The position numbers were made by a program, and so were the translations under genes. From Streptococcus pseudopneumoniae ATCC BAA-960 = CCUG 49455 (GTDB taxonomy: Bacteria; Bacillota; Bacilli; Lactobacillales; Streptococcaceae), in assembly GCF_002087075.1 (NCBI RefSeq), contig NZ_MWSM01000063.1:1-22151 (forward strand): a stretch of 22,151 nt of DNA. Direction: 5' to 3'. A model generated the notes under the pieces. That model was given only the letters and a program-made list of their open reading frames with translations, was not told the origin of the DNA and made no database searches. Every line of letters starts with the position of its first letter. Within the stretch, counting starts at the first letter, position 1. Below, piece by piece: positions 1 through 9,172 of the stretch.

Positions 1-1
1 T

Positions 2-40
2 TCACGGGTGGTTATGACTAGATTACGAATAGAAGAGTAG
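2..40 (+). CDS. possible 3' tail of an upstream gene (partial)
   Basis: An open frame enters from the window edge and stops at TAG 38-40; the last visible residues are RLRIEE. An AGGAGGAG ribosome-binding site (39-46) overlaps the stop, followed by a GTG at 52 that gives only 11 codons before TAA at 85-87. A stop directly joined to a good ribosome-binding site is typical of operon junctions, so this may be the end of a real gene whose next partner has been lost. Only 12 codons are visible, so the product cannot be named. Another frame (ending GGYD, stop 19-21) is also possible. Confidence 0.2.
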   Translation, partial: SRVVMTRLRIEE

Positions 41-95
41 GAGGAGTAAAGGTGTTTAAATTATGTGAGATTTTTAAAATAGTTTAAATAAATTA

Positions 96-124
96 TTGAC
101 ATATTTAAATCTAAATGTTACAAT
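96..124 (+). promoter_or_regulatory. sigma-A promoter of the serine-rich lipoprotein gene
   Basis: A perfect -35 TTGACA (96-101), 17-bp spacer and TACAAT -10 (119-124) preceded by TGT (116-118), an extended -10. The leader is about 48 nt and ends in AAAGGAG (164-170) eight bases before the ATG at 179. This should be a strong promoter, making the lipoprotein an independent transcription unit. Confidence 0.85.
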
Positions 125-178
125 TCCATTACAAAAAGATTTCTTTATATTTCTAAAATATTACAAAGGAGTAGAAAA

Positions 179-877
179 ATGAAAAAGAAAACCTATATCA
201 AATTGATGGTAGCAACTGTATTGGCTTCTACCTTGCTACTGGGAGCTTGTGGAAATAAAAAGGAAACAACTCAAGCAAGCAGTTCTGCTAAGATAAGCCA
301 GTCATCAAGCTCTAAAGCAGCCTCTTCTAGCAAAGAAAGCAAGACTCAGAAGTCCTCAACTTCAGCTTCATCTGAAAAGGCCAAGTCGTCTACTGATCAG
401 TCTTCAGCAACTGCAACACCATCACAAGCGATATCTGCACCAGAACAAAGACAAGGTCAAGAAGTGACTAATCAACAGGTAGCTAGTCAACAAACTCCTG
501 CTCAGGCTCCTTCAACTCAACAAGCTCCTCAAGCTCAATCTAACCAATCAAGCTATGATCCTACAACTGATCGCAAACTTCAAGACAAACAAGCAGAGCA
601 AAATAAACGCTACAAGGGTGTTTTAACCATGGTAGATGGTGATTTTTCAGCTGCAGCGGGCAATTGGAAGGGAGCCAATGGTGAAACCATTACAGTTTCA
701 TCAGGAGGTCAATTCACAGTAGAATCTTCTGATGGAAAGAAAGAAAATTACTCTATCAAAGGCTATTCTTATACTCTTGATGATGGTAAGTATAATGCCA
801 AAATTGGTGGAGGAAAAGTCATCCAAATTACAACAGGAGCGGATGGCAAGGTTTCCAGTGTTGCTTTGAGTCAATAA
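179..877 (+). CDS. serine/glutamine-rich surface lipoprotein, probable DUF6287-type C-terminal domain
   Basis: Predicted 232-residue lipoprotein of unknown function. It has a lysine-rich N terminus, a hydrophobic stretch at about residues 8-21 and lipobox LGAC with the modified cysteine at C24. Residues 30-125 are low complexity, first Ser/Lys-rich and then Gln/Ala/Pro/Ser-rich, which should form a flexible wall-spanning stalk. The folded part, about residues 135-232, contains VDGDFSAAAGNWKG and GKYNAKIGGG and resembles the small beta-rich DUF6287 modules of streptococcal lipoproteins; this assignment is from memory. The start is supported by AAAGGAG at proper spacing and by the strong promoter. 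It is monocistronic and convergent with dus through a shared terminator. It lies where I would expect cbpA in pneumococcus, but shows no choline-binding repeats. Confidence 0.85.
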   Translation: MKKKTYIKLMVATVLASTLLLGACGNKKETTQASSSAKISQSSSSKAASSSKESKTQKSSTSASSEKAKSSTDQSSATATPSQAISAPEQRQGQEVTNQQVASQQTPAQAPSTQQAPQAQSNQSSYDPTTDRKLQDKQAEQNKRYKGVLTMVDGDFSAAAGNWKGANGETITVSSGGQFTVESSDGKKENYSIKGYSYTLDDGKYNAKIGGGKVIQITTGADGKVSSVALSQ

Positions 878-906
878 TAACTCGCAGTATTTGAATTTTT
901 ACAGTC

Positions 907-941
907 AAAAACCCGTAACCTTTAAGAGAGTTACGGGTTTT
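907..941. terminator. bidirectional terminator between the lipoprotein gene and dus
   Basis: Perfect 12-bp stem AAAACCCGTAAC (908-919) / GTTACGGGTTTT (930-941) with a 10-nt loop. The A-run on one side and T-run on the other allow it to terminate both convergent transcripts, since dus stops at 948 on the minus strand. Confidence 0.9.
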
Positions 942-947
942 GGTCTA

Positions 948-1928
948 TTAAGCCTTATCCAATTGCAAGAGGGCTTCAATCTCTGCTAGGGTGCTAGCTT
1001 GCGAAATGGCTCCACGGAGTTTGGCAGCGCCAGATGTTCCACGGAGATAGTGAGGAGCGAGGCCACGGAATTCACGAACTGCGACGTTTTCTCCTTTGAG
1101 GTTAATCAATCGTTTCAAGTGTTCGTAGGCGATTTTCATCTTATCTTCAAAGGTCAAATCAGGTAGGATTTCTCCTGTTTCAAAGTAATGGTTGATTTGG
1201 TTGAAGAGGTAGGGATTTCCTATGGCAGCGCGGCCAATCATGACTGCATCAGCACCGACTTCTTCAATGCGTTGTTTGGCTTCTTGAACTGTACGGATGT
1301 CACCGTTGGCGATGAATGGAATCTTGGTCAGAGCTTGGGCAACCTTGTGCAGGGTCTCAAGGTCTGCGTGACCTGTATACATTTGCTCACGGGTACGGCC
1401 ATGCATGGCGAGGGCAGAAACACCTGCTGCTTCAGCAGCGAGGGCATTTTCTACTGCAAGAGACGGGTCAGCCCAGCCGGTACGCATCTTGACAGTAAGT
1501 GGAATATCAAGGACAGATTGGACCTTGTTGATGATAGAGTAAATCTTATCTGGATCCTTGAGCCACATAGCGCCAGCTTCGTTCTTCACGATTTTATTAA
1601 CTGGACAGCCCATGTTGATATCGACGATATCGGTCTTAGTGTTTTCTTGGATGAATTCTGCTGCGCGTGCGAGGCTGTCTTCATCGCTACCAAAAAGTTG
1701 GATAGAGACAGGGTTTTCGCCTTCATCGATATGAAGCATGTGCAGGGTTTTTTCGTTGTTGTATTGGATTCCCTTGTCAGAGACCATTTCCATGACAACG
1801 AGTCCAGCTCCGAGCTCTTTTGCGATGGTACGAAAGGCTGAGTTGGTGACACCAGCCATAGGTGCTAAAACGGTACGATTGGGAATCTCAACATTGCCAA
1901 TCATAAAAGGTGTATTAAGATTTGTCAC
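948..1928 (-). CDS. dusB: tRNA-dihydrouridine synthase (DusB type)
   Basis: FMN-dependent enzyme that reduces uridines to dihydrouridine in the tRNA D-loop; cytosolic. Family marks are the N-terminal TIM-barrel start ([16 protein letters not shown]), the active-site segment [17 protein letters not shown] with the catalytic Cys, and later [13 protein letters not shown] and DAVMIGRA phosphate/FMN-binding segments, then a C-terminal helical tRNA-binding part. I choose the GTG at 1928-1926 (326 residues): GGAGGAA lies 7 nt upstream (1936-1942). The longer in-frame ATG upstream would add residues encoded only by the overlapping hslO tail. The start therefore lies inside hslO, overlapping its last 14 nt, which suggests translational coupling. 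Confidence 0.93.
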   Translation of the reverse strand: MTNLNTPFMIGNVEIPNRTVLAPMAGVTNSAFRTIAKELGAGLVVMEMVSDKGIQYNNEKTLHMLHIDEGENPVSIQLFGSDEDSLARAAEFIQENTKTDIVDINMGCPVNKIVKNEAGAMWLKDPDKIYSIINKVQSVLDIPLTVKMRTGWADPSLAVENALAAEAAGVSALAMHGRTREQMYTGHADLETLHKVAQALTKIPFIANGDIRTVQEAKQRIEEVGADAVMIGRAAIGNPYLFNQINHYFETGEILPDLTFEDKMKIAYEHLKRLINLKGENVAVREFRGLAPHYLRGTSGAAKLRGAISQASTLAEIEALLQLDKA

Positions 1929-2787
1929 GAATGAGTTCCTCCAGGTCCTTTTCATCAAAGTTGTAAGTTGTCTGGCAGAATTGACAAGTGATTTCTGCCC
2001 CGTGGTCTTCCTCTTTCATTTCCTGTAAGTCTGAGCTTGGAAGGCTTGCAAGAGCGTTCATAAAGCGCTCATGGCTACAGTCACATTGGAAACGGATTTC
2101 TTCTTCAGAAAGACGCTTGTAGGCCTCGTCACCGTAGATAGCCTTGAGGAGGGCTTCGATATGGTCGTCGCTTTCGAGAAGAGTAGAGATAGCTGGCATT
2201 TCTTGGATGCGTTTTTCAAAGCGAGCAATCTCTTCTTCCTTGGCTCCTGGCAAGACTTGGACTAGGAAACCACCTGCAACCTTGACCTTGTCTTCCTCGT
2301 CCAAAAGGACATTGAGGCCGACTGCTGAAGGTGTCTGTTGGCTTTCTGTTAGGTAGAAAGCCAGGTCTTCCCCAATCTCTCCAGAGATGAGTGGGGTCAA
2401 GGAAGTATAAGGATTTCCAATGCCGTAGTCTGTGATAACGAGAAATTGACCATTTCCAACAAAAGGTCCGACTAGAACTTCACCAGTTGCAGTCTTTTTG
2501 ATGTCGACACCGGGATTTTGAACGTAACCTTTGACATTCCCCTTGGTATCAGCGACCGTGATGATAGCACCTAGGGAGCTAGAACCCAGCACCTTAACTG
2601 TAAGTTTGGTATTTCCTTTTTCATTGGCTGCGAGAATCTGGCTAGCGATAAGAGTTCGACCAAGCGCTACAGTTGAGCTGGCTTGGGTTTGATGTTTTTC
2701 TTGAGCAGTGCGGACGGTTTCTGTGCTATCAAGGACAAAAGCACGAAAGGCTCCGCTTTCTGATATAGTTTTAATAATTTTATCCAT
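1915..2787 (-). CDS. hslO: Hsp33 redox-regulated chaperone
   Basis: Hsp33 is a cytosolic holdase switched on by oxidation of a zinc-bound cysteine cluster. The 290-residue protein has the family's normal length. The C-terminal switch is present: CDCSHERF (CxC) and CQFC (CxxC), giving the four zinc/disulfide cysteines. The start is the ATG at 2787 ([17 protein letters not shown]), where Hsp33 proteins normally begin; upstream in-frame sequence is not Hsp33-like and runs into the divergent regulator's promoter region. The 3' end overlaps the dusB start by 14 nt. No convincing ribosome-binding site precedes the ATG (see the promoter entry). An oxidant-activated chaperone is a reasonable neighbour in an H2O2-producing species, though that link is inference. 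Confidence 0.95.
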   Translation of the reverse strand: MDKIIKTISESGAFRAFVLDSTETVRTAQEKHQTQASSTVALGRTLIASQILAANEKGNTKLTVKVLGSSSLGAIITVADTKGNVKGYVQNPGVDIKKTATGEVLVGPFVGNGQFLVITDYGIGNPYTSLTPLISGEIGEDLAFYLTESQQTPSAVGLNVLLDEEDKVKVAGGFLVQVLPGAKEEEIARFEKRIQEMPAISTLLESDDHIEALLKAIYGDEAYKRLSEEEIRFQCDCSHERFMNALASLPSSDLQEMKEEDHGAEITCQFCQTTYNFDEKDLEELIRDKS

Positions 2788-2794
2788 AGCTACT

Positions 2795-2803
2795 ATTTTA
2801 GCA
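2795..2803 (-). promoter_or_regulatory. extended -10 promoter for hslO-dusB, nearly leaderless
   Basis: On the minus strand TGCTAAAAT (2803-2795) is an extended -10 element. Its last base is only 7 nt from the hslO ATG (2787), so transcription would begin at or beside the start codon. No good -35 hexamer is visible 17 bp upstream, which an extended -10 can tolerate. No Shine-Dalgarno sequence is seen. Confidence 0.45.
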
Positions 2804-2951
2804 TAAAAATGCCCAAAGGGGGAGCCGTGTGTTTGCTGATTTTCAGGATAATGGACTAGGAAATCAGCAGGTAAATAAAAAGAGAAACAGATTATTTCAG
2901 CATTTGTAAGATTTATGCTATGCTTAAGGTAGAAAATGAAAGGGGTAACAA

Positions 2952-4379
2952 ATGTATTTAGGAGATTTGATGGAGAAGGCCGAGTGTGGTCAATTTTCAA
3001 TCCTTTCCTTTCTATTACAAGAGTCTCAGACGACTGTCAAGGCTGTAATAGAGGAGACAGGATTTTCAAAAGCAACCCTAACCAAATATGTCACCCTGCT
3101 CAATGACAAGGCTTTGGATAGTGGTTTAGAGCTGACTATTCACTTAGAAAATGAAAATCTGCGCCTGTCGATCGGTGAAGCTACCAAGGGGAGAGATATT
3201 CGGAGCTTGTTTTTGGAGAATGCTGTTAAATACCAGATTTTGGTTTATCTTCTCTACCACCAACAGTTTTTGGCCCATCAGCTGGCTCAAGAATTGATGA
3301 TTAGTGAGGCTACGCTTGGTCGCCACTTGGCTGGTTTAAATCAGATTTTGTCAGAATTTGATTTATCCATCCAGAATGGACGTTGGCGAGGTCCAGAGCA
3401 TCAGATTCGCTATTTCTATTTCTGTCTTTTTCGCAAGGTCTGGTCTAGTCAGGAATGGGAAGGTCACATGCAGAAATCAGAGAGAAAACAGGAAATTGCT
3501 ACACTAGAAGAAATCTGCGGTGCAAGTTTGTCTTCGGGGCAGAAATTGGACTTGGTTCTCTGGGCTCACATCAGTCAACAACGTCTTCGGGTCAATGCCT
3601 GTCAGTTTCAAGTGATAGAAGAAAAAATGCGAGGGTATTTTGACAATATTTTCTACCTTCGTTTGCATCGAAAGACTCCGTCCTTTTTTGCTGGGCAACA
3701 CCTTCCTCTAGGGACTGAAGATGGTGAGATGATGATTTTCTTCTCTTTCCTCCTATCTCATCGCATCCTTCCTCTTCATACTATGGAGTATATCCTTGGT
3801 TTTGGAGGGCAGTTGGTAGATTTGCTGACACAATTGATTCAAGAAATGAAGAAGGAGGAGCTGCTGGGGGACTACACAGAGGACCATGTCACCTATGAAC
3901 TTAGCCAGCTTTGTGCTCAAGTCTATCTCTATAAGGGTTATATTTTACAGGATCGCTACAAGTATCAGTTAGAGAATCGTCATCCATATTTACTGATGGA
4001 ACATGATTTTAAAGAGACAGCAGAGGAGATTTTTCATGCTCTACCTGCCTTTCAGCAGGGGACAGACTTAGATAAGAAAATTCTCTGGGAATGGCTGCAG
4101 TTAATCGAATATATGGCTGAAAATGGTGGCCAGCATATGCGGATTGGTCTGGAGTTGACATCTGGTTTTCTTGTCTTTTCAAGGATGGCAGCCATTTTAA
4201 AACGGTATTTGGAATACAATCGTTTTATTACCATTGAAGCCTATGACCGAACTCGGCATTATGATTTGCTGGTTACCAATAACCCTATTTATAAGAAGGA
4301 GCAGACACCAGTTTATTATTTAAAAAACGACTTGGATATGGAGGATTTGGTAGCGATTCGTCAGTTATTATTCACTTAA
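2952..4379 (+). CDS. Mga-like HTH transcriptional regulator
   Basis: A 475-residue predicted DNA-binding regulator of the Mga/AtxA-like class (HTH_Mga plus PRD-like regions). The N terminus holds two helix-turn-helix units: about residues 20-55 ([21 protein letters not shown]) and 105-140 ([20 protein letters not shown]). The middle and C terminus are helical and lack a response-regulator receiver. Mga-like proteins usually control surface or sugar-utilisation genes; the target here is unknown, with the glp operon downstream as one candidate. The start at 2952 has GAAAGGGG 6 nt upstream; an ATG at 2970 with AGGAG 5 nt upstream is an alternative that removes six residues. Divergent from hslO and followed by its own hairpin. 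Confidence 0.85.
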   Translation: MYLGDLMEKAECGQFSILSFLLQESQTTVKAVIEETGFSKATLTKYVTLLNDKALDSGLELTIHLENENLRLSIGEATKGRDIRSLFLENAVKYQILVYLLYHQQFLAHQLAQELMISEATLGRHLAGLNQILSEFDLSIQNGRWRGPEHQIRYFYFCLFRKVWSSQEWEGHMQKSERKQEIATLEEICGASLSSGQKLDLVLWAHISQQRLRVNACQFQVIEEKMRGYFDNIFYLRLHRKTPSFFAGQHLPLGTEDGEMMIFFSFLLSHRILPLHTMEYILGFGGQLVDLLTQLIQEMKKEELLGDYTEDHVTYELSQLCAQVYLYKGYILQDRYKYQLENRHPYLLMEHDFKETAEEIFHALPAFQQGTDLDKKILWEWLQLIEYMAENGGQHMRIGLELTSGFLVFSRMAAILKRYLEYNRFITIEAYDRTRHYDLLVTNNPIYKKEQTPVYYLKNDLDMEDLVAIRQLLFT

Positions 4380-4405
4380 AAGGCTTGGTTAATCCAGGTC
4401 TTTTT
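4378..4405 (+). terminator. probable terminator of the Mga-like gene
   Basis: Stem AAAGGCTTGG / CCAGGTCTTT with two G-T wobbles and a 5-nt loop (ttaat), followed by a T-run. It begins at the stop codon. Moderate strength. Confidence 0.6.
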
Positions 4406-4456
4406 GTGAAATTCACACAATCTCCTCATATTTTTTAAAAAATTAAAAAAAGTTGA

Positions 4457-4486
4457 TAAACAAGAAAGCGCTTTATTTTGTATACT
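4457..4486 (+). promoter_or_regulatory. glpKOF promoter
   Basis: TATACT (4481-4486) is a good -10. The best -35 is TAAACA (4457-4462) with an 18-bp spacer. The -35 is weak, as expected for a regulated catabolic promoter, and the spacer contains the cre site. The leader runs about 45 nt to AGGAGG (4524-4529) before the glpK ATG. Confidence 0.65.
4463..4476 (+). promoter_or_regulatory. cre site (CcpA operator) in the glpKOF promoter
   Basis: AGAAAGCGCTTTAT has the palindromic core AAAGCGCTTT that fits the Gram-positive catabolite-responsive element consensus. It lies between the -35 and -10 of the glpK promoter, so CcpA bound there should block RNA polymerase when preferred sugars are present. 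The sequence match is seen; the regulation is inferred from known CcpA control of glycerol genes. Confidence 0.8.
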
Positions 4487-4492
4487 AGTTAG

Positions 4493-6046
<1,554 letters not shown>

Positions 6047-6087
6047 TACTGGAAGAATAAAGCGACTCAGTTAGAAAGTGTGTAAAA

Positions 6088-7914
6088 ATGGAATTTTCAA
6101 AGAAAACACGTGAATTATCAATTAAAAAAATGCAGGAACGTACCCTGGACCTCTTGATTATCGGTGGAGGAATCACAGGGGCTGGTGTAGCCTTGCAGGC
6201 GGCAGCTAGCGGTCTTGAGACTGGATTGATTGAAATGCAAGACTTCGCAGAAGGAACATCTAGCCGTTCAACAAAATTGGTTCACGGAGGTCTGCGTTAC
6301 CTCAAACAATTCGACGTAGAAGTGGTATCAGATACAGTTTCAGAACGTGCAGTGGTACAACAAATTGCACCTCACATTCCAAAACCGGACCCAATGCTCT
6401 TGCCAGTTTACGATGAAGATGGAGCGACCTTTAGCCTCTTCCGTCTTAAAGTAGCTATGGACTTGTATGACCTTTTGGCAGGGGTTAATAACACGCCAGC
6501 TGCTAACAAGGTTTTGAGCAAGGAAGAAGTCTTGGAACGCCAGCCAAACTTGAAGAAAGACGGTTTGGTAGGAGGTGGAGTTTATCTTGACTTCCGTAAC
6601 AACGATGCCCGTCTCGTGATCGAAAACATCAAACGTGCCAACCAAGATGGTGCCCTTATTGCCAACCACGTGAAGGCAGAAGGCTTCCTCTTTGACGAAA
6701 GTGGCAAGATTACAGGTGTTGTAGCTCGTGATCTCTTGACAGACCAAGTCTTTGAAATCAAGGCGCGTCTGGTTATCAATACAACAGGTCCTTGGAGTGA
6801 TAAGGTACGCAATTTGTCTAATAAGGGAACACAATTCTCACAAATGCGTCCAACTAAGGGAGTTCACTTGGTAGTGGATTCAAGTAAGATCAAGGTTTCA
6901 CAGCCAGTTTACTTTGACACAGGTTTGGGTGACGGTCGTATGGTCTTTGTTCTCCCACGTGAAAACAAGACCTACTTCGGTACAACTGATACAGACTACA
7001 CAGGTGATTTGGAACATCCAAAAGTAACTCAAGAAGATGTAGATTACCTACTTGGCATTGTAAACAACCGCTTCCCAGAAGCCAACATCACCATTGATGA
7101 TATCGAAAGCAGCTGGGCAGGTCTTCGTCCATTGATCGCAGGCAATAGCGCTTCTGACTACAATGGAGGGAATAACGGAACTATTAGTGATGAAAGCTTT
7201 AACAACTTGATTGCGACTGTTGAATCTTATCTCTCTAAAGAAAAAACGCGTGAAGATGTTGAGTCTGCTGTCAGCAAGCTTGAAAGCAGTACCTCTGAGA
7301 AACATTTGGATCCATCTGCAGTTTCTCGTGGTTCGAGCTTAGATCGTGATGACAATGGCCTTTTGACCCTTGCTGGTGGTAAAATCACAGACTACCGTAA
7401 GATGGCTGAAGGAGCTATGGAGCGCGTGGTTGACATCCTCAAAGCAGAATTTGACCGCAGCTTTAAACTCATCAACTCGAAGACTTACCCTGTTTCAGGT
7501 GGAGAATTGAATCCAGCAAATGTGGACTCAGAAATCGAAGCCTTTGCGCAACTTGGAGTGTCACGTGGATTGGATAGCAAGGAAGCCCACTATCTCGCAA
7601 ATCTATACGGTTCAAATGCACCGAAAGTATTTGCCCTTGCTCACAGCTTGGAACAAGCGCCAGGACTCAGTTTGGCAGATACTTTGTCCCTTCACTATGC
7701 AATGCGCAACGAGTTGGTTCTGAGTCCAGTTGACTTCCTTCTTCGTCGTACTAACCATATGCTCTTTATGCGTGATAGCTTGGATAGTATCGTTGAGCCA
7801 GTTTTGGATGAAATGGGACGATTCTATGACTGGACAGAAGAAGAAAAAGCAGCTTACCGTGTTGATGTCGAAGTAGCTCTTGCTAACAACGATTTAGCAG
7901 AATTAAAAAATTAA
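6088..7914 (+). CDS. glpO: alpha-glycerophosphate oxidase
   Basis: FAD enzyme that oxidises glycerol-3-phosphate to dihydroxyacetone phosphate, reducing O2 to H2O2. The 608 residues include an N-terminal Rossmann FAD loop, IIGGGITGAGVALQAAASG (about 24-42), then EGTSSRSTKLVHGGLRYL, and a C-terminal LTLAGGKITDYRKMAEGAME segment. A polar insert of about 50 residues (about 365-415, NNGTISDESF to SSTSEKHLD) separates GlpO oxidases from GlpD dehydrogenases. That insert, in a lactic-acid bacterium without a respiratory chain, supports the oxidase call. It follows glpK by 41 nt; the ribosome-binding site is weak (GAAAG), so translation may be lower than for glpK. Confidence 0.95.
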   Translation: MEFSKKTRELSIKKMQERTLDLLIIGGGITGAGVALQAAASGLETGLIEMQDFAEGTSSRSTKLVHGGLRYLKQFDVEVVSDTVSERAVVQQIAPHIPKPDPMLLPVYDEDGATFSLFRLKVAMDLYDLLAGVNNTPAANKVLSKEEVLERQPNLKKDGLVGGGVYLDFRNNDARLVIENIKRANQDGALIANHVKAEGFLFDESGKITGVVARDLLTDQVFEIKARLVINTTGPWSDKVRNLSNKGTQFSQMRPTKGVHLVVDSSKIKVSQPVYFDTGLGDGRMVFVLPRENKTYFGTTDTDYTGDLEHPKVTQEDVDYLLGIVNNRFPEANITIDDIESSWAGLRPLIAGNSASDYNGGNNGTISDESFNNLIATVESYLSKEKTREDVESAVSKLESSTSEKHLDPSAVSRGSSLDRDDNGLLTLAGGKITDYRKMAEGAMERVVDILKAEFDRSFKLINSKTYPVSGGELNPANVDSEIEAFAQLGVSRGLDSKEAHYLANLYGSNAPKVFALAHSLEQAPGLSLADTLSLHYAMRNELVLSPVDFLLRRTNHMLFMRDSLDSIVEPVLDEMGRFYDWTEEEKAAYRVDVEVALANNDLAELKN

Positions 7915-7922
7915 GAAAAAAT

Positions 7923-7968
7923 AAAAGAGGCGGAGGGCAGGGCTCCTAGTCTACCCCTCCTTCTTTTT
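7923..7968 (+). terminator. intercistronic hairpin with T-run between glpO and glpF
   Basis: GGAGGG (7932-7937) pairs with CCCTCC (7955-7960), extended by AAAAGA (7923-7928) with TCTTTT, and the right arm runs into a T-rich tract (7961-7968). It looks like a partial terminator or mRNA-processing/stability hairpin just before glpF's ribosome-binding site and could lower glpF expression relative to glpKO. Confidence 0.6.
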
Positions 7969-7983
7969 AATGGAGACAGAAAG

Positions 7984-8688
7984 ATGATGAATGAGTTATT
8001 TGGAGAATTTTTGGGAACTTTAATCCTGATTCTTCTAGGAAATGGTGTTGTTGCAGGTGTGGTTCTTCCAAAAACCAAGAGCAACAGCTCAGGTTGGATT
8101 GTGATTACTATGGGTTGGGGGATTGCAGTTGCGGTTGCAGTATTTGTATCTGGCAAGCTCAGTCCAGCTCATTTAAACCCAGCTGTGACGATTGGTGTGG
8201 CCTTGAAAGGTGGTTTGCCTTGGGCATCAGTATTCCCTTATATCCTAGCCCAGTTCGCAGGGGCTATGCTGGGTCAGATTTTGGTTTGGTTGCAATTCAA
8301 ACCGCATTATGAGGTAGAAGAAAATGCAGGTAATATCCTGGCTACTTTCAGCACTGGTCCAGCTATCAAGGATACAGTTTCTAACTTGATTAGCGAAATC
8401 CTTGGAACTTTTGTATTGGTATTAACAATCTTTGCTTTGGGACTTTATGACCTTCAAGCAGGAATCGGAACCTTCGCAGTGGGGACTTTGATTGTCGGTA
8501 TCGGTCTATCACTAGGTGGGACAACAGGTTATGCCTTGAACCCAGCTCGTGACCTTGGACCTCGTATCATGCACAGCATCTTGCCAATTTCAAACAAGGG
8601 AGACGGAGACTGGTCTTACGCTTGGATTCCTGTTGTGGGACCTGTTATCGGTGCAGCCTTGGCCGTGCTTGTATTCTCACTTTTCTAG
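7984..8688 (+). CDS. glpF: glycerol uptake facilitator (aquaglyceroporin)
   Basis: MIP-family membrane channel that lets glycerol diffuse into the cell. The 234 residues form six hydrophobic helices with the two half-helix NPA motifs, AHLNPAVT (about 64-71) and ALNPARD (about 184-190). The Asp after the second NPAR is the aquaglyceroporin signature, as opposed to strict water channels. Last gene of the glp operon, 69 nt after glpO with the hairpin between. GGAGAC precedes tandem ATGs at 7984 and 7987, so the true start could be either. Followed by a BOX element and then a terminator. Confidence 0.95.
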   Translation: MMNELFGEFLGTLILILLGNGVVAGVVLPKTKSNSSGWIVITMGWGIAVAVAVFVSGKLSPAHLNPAVTIGVALKGGLPWASVFPYILAQFAGAMLGQILVWLQFKPHYEVEENAGNILATFSTGPAIKDTVSNLISEILGTFVLVLTIFALGLYDLQAGIGTFAVGTLIVGIGLSLGGTTGYALNPARDLGPRIMHSILPISNKGDGDWSYAWIPVVGPVIGAALAVLVFSLF

Positions 8689-8690
8689 TT

Positions 8691-8797
8691 TATACTCTTC
8701 GAAAATCTCTTCAAACCCCGTCAGCGTCGCCTTACCGTACTCAAGTACAGCTTGCGGCTAGCTTCCTAGTTTGCTCTTTGATTTTCATTGAGTATTA
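8691..8797 (+). repeat. BOX element, boxA-boxC form without boxB
   Basis: Begins TATACTCTTCGAAAATCTC and ends GATTTTCATTGAGTATTA, which form imperfect terminal inverted repeats. The boxA core CGTCAGCGTCGCCTTACCGTA differs by one base from the classical boxA sequence, and TGCGGCTAGCTTCC is boxC-like. Total 107 bp, close to boxA plus boxC with no boxB copy. BOX elements are non-coding MITE-like repeats of pneumococcus and relatives. This one sits in the glpF 3' untranslated region, between the gene and its terminator. Confidence 0.9.
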
Positions 8798-8816
8798 GAA
8801 AACAATTATTTTGATA

Positions 8817-8848
8817 GAGCTTGAGATGGAAATCTCAGGCTCTTTTTT
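8817..8848 (+). terminator. glp operon terminator
   Basis: Stem GAGCTTGAGAT (8817-8827) / ATCTCAGGCTC (8832-8842), tetraloop GGAA, then TTTTTT. One G-T wobble. Clear Rho-independent terminator lying downstream of the BOX element. Confidence 0.92.
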
Positions 8849-8877
8849 AAAAATATACATAGAAAAACCGCATAATC

Positions 8878-8894
8878 CTTAAAATAAGCTGAAA
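8878..8894 (-). promoter_or_regulatory. candidate CiaR-binding direct repeat upstream of dlt
   Basis: Read on the minus strand this is TTTCAG-N5-TTTAAG, 11 of 12 positions of the CiaR consensus TTTAAG-N5-TTTAAG. It lies about 25 bp upstream of the dlt -35. The dlt genes have been linked to CiaRH in streptococci, but the inverted orientation and one mismatch keep this tentative. Confidence 0.35.
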
Positions 8895-8919
8895 TCTATT
8901 GGAAACATACGGTAAACAA

Positions 8920-8949
8920 TTGAAAAGATACTATATAAAGTGGTACAAT
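8920..8949 (+). promoter_or_regulatory. dlt operon promoter
   Basis: TTGAAA (8920-8925), 18-bp spacer, TACAAT (8944-8949) preceded by TGG (8941-8943), an extended -10. The predicted start is near 8956, giving a leader of about 65 nt before dltX. Confidence 0.8.
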
Positions 8950-9020
8950 GGTAGAAAAATAAGCTAGTAAGAATCACTCTTATTTTAGCGAAAAATTACA
9001 GAAATGAATGGTTTTTCTTG

Positions 9021-9152
9021 ATGAAACAGAGAAAAGAATTGTACCTTTTTCTTGGTCGGACAGCCTTGTATTTTCTTATCTTTCTAGGGCTGCTTTACTT
9101 CTTTAGCTATCTTGGTCAGGGTCAAGGAAGCTTTATCTATAATGAATTTTAA
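9021..9152 (+). CDS. dltX: DltX, small membrane subunit of the D-alanylation machinery
   Basis: A 43-residue protein encoded just before dltA. It has a basic N terminus (MKQRKELYLF), one strongly hydrophobic helix (about residues 13-31) and the C-terminal motif FIYNEF, which is the DltX signature. DltX is a single-pass membrane protein that works with DltB-DltD to pass D-alanine to teichoic acids. Its stop (9150-9152) is 20 nt before the dltA start and it lies downstream of the only clear dlt promoter, so it is the first gene of the operon. The start codon is chosen by family length; the ribosome-binding site is poor. Confidence 0.9.
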   Translation: MKQRKELYLFLGRTALYFLIFLGLLYFFSYLGQGQGSFIYNEF

Positions 9153-9172
9153 CTTGAAGGAGAATTCCTATT

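Noticed and set aside
1188..1841. 217-codon frame on the plus strand
   Set aside because: Lies wholly antisense to dusB with no ribosome-binding site or family resemblance; it is a shadow of the real gene.
6340..6834. 164-codon frame on the minus strand
   Set aside because: Antisense to glpO, with no ribosome-binding site, promoter or recognisable domain.
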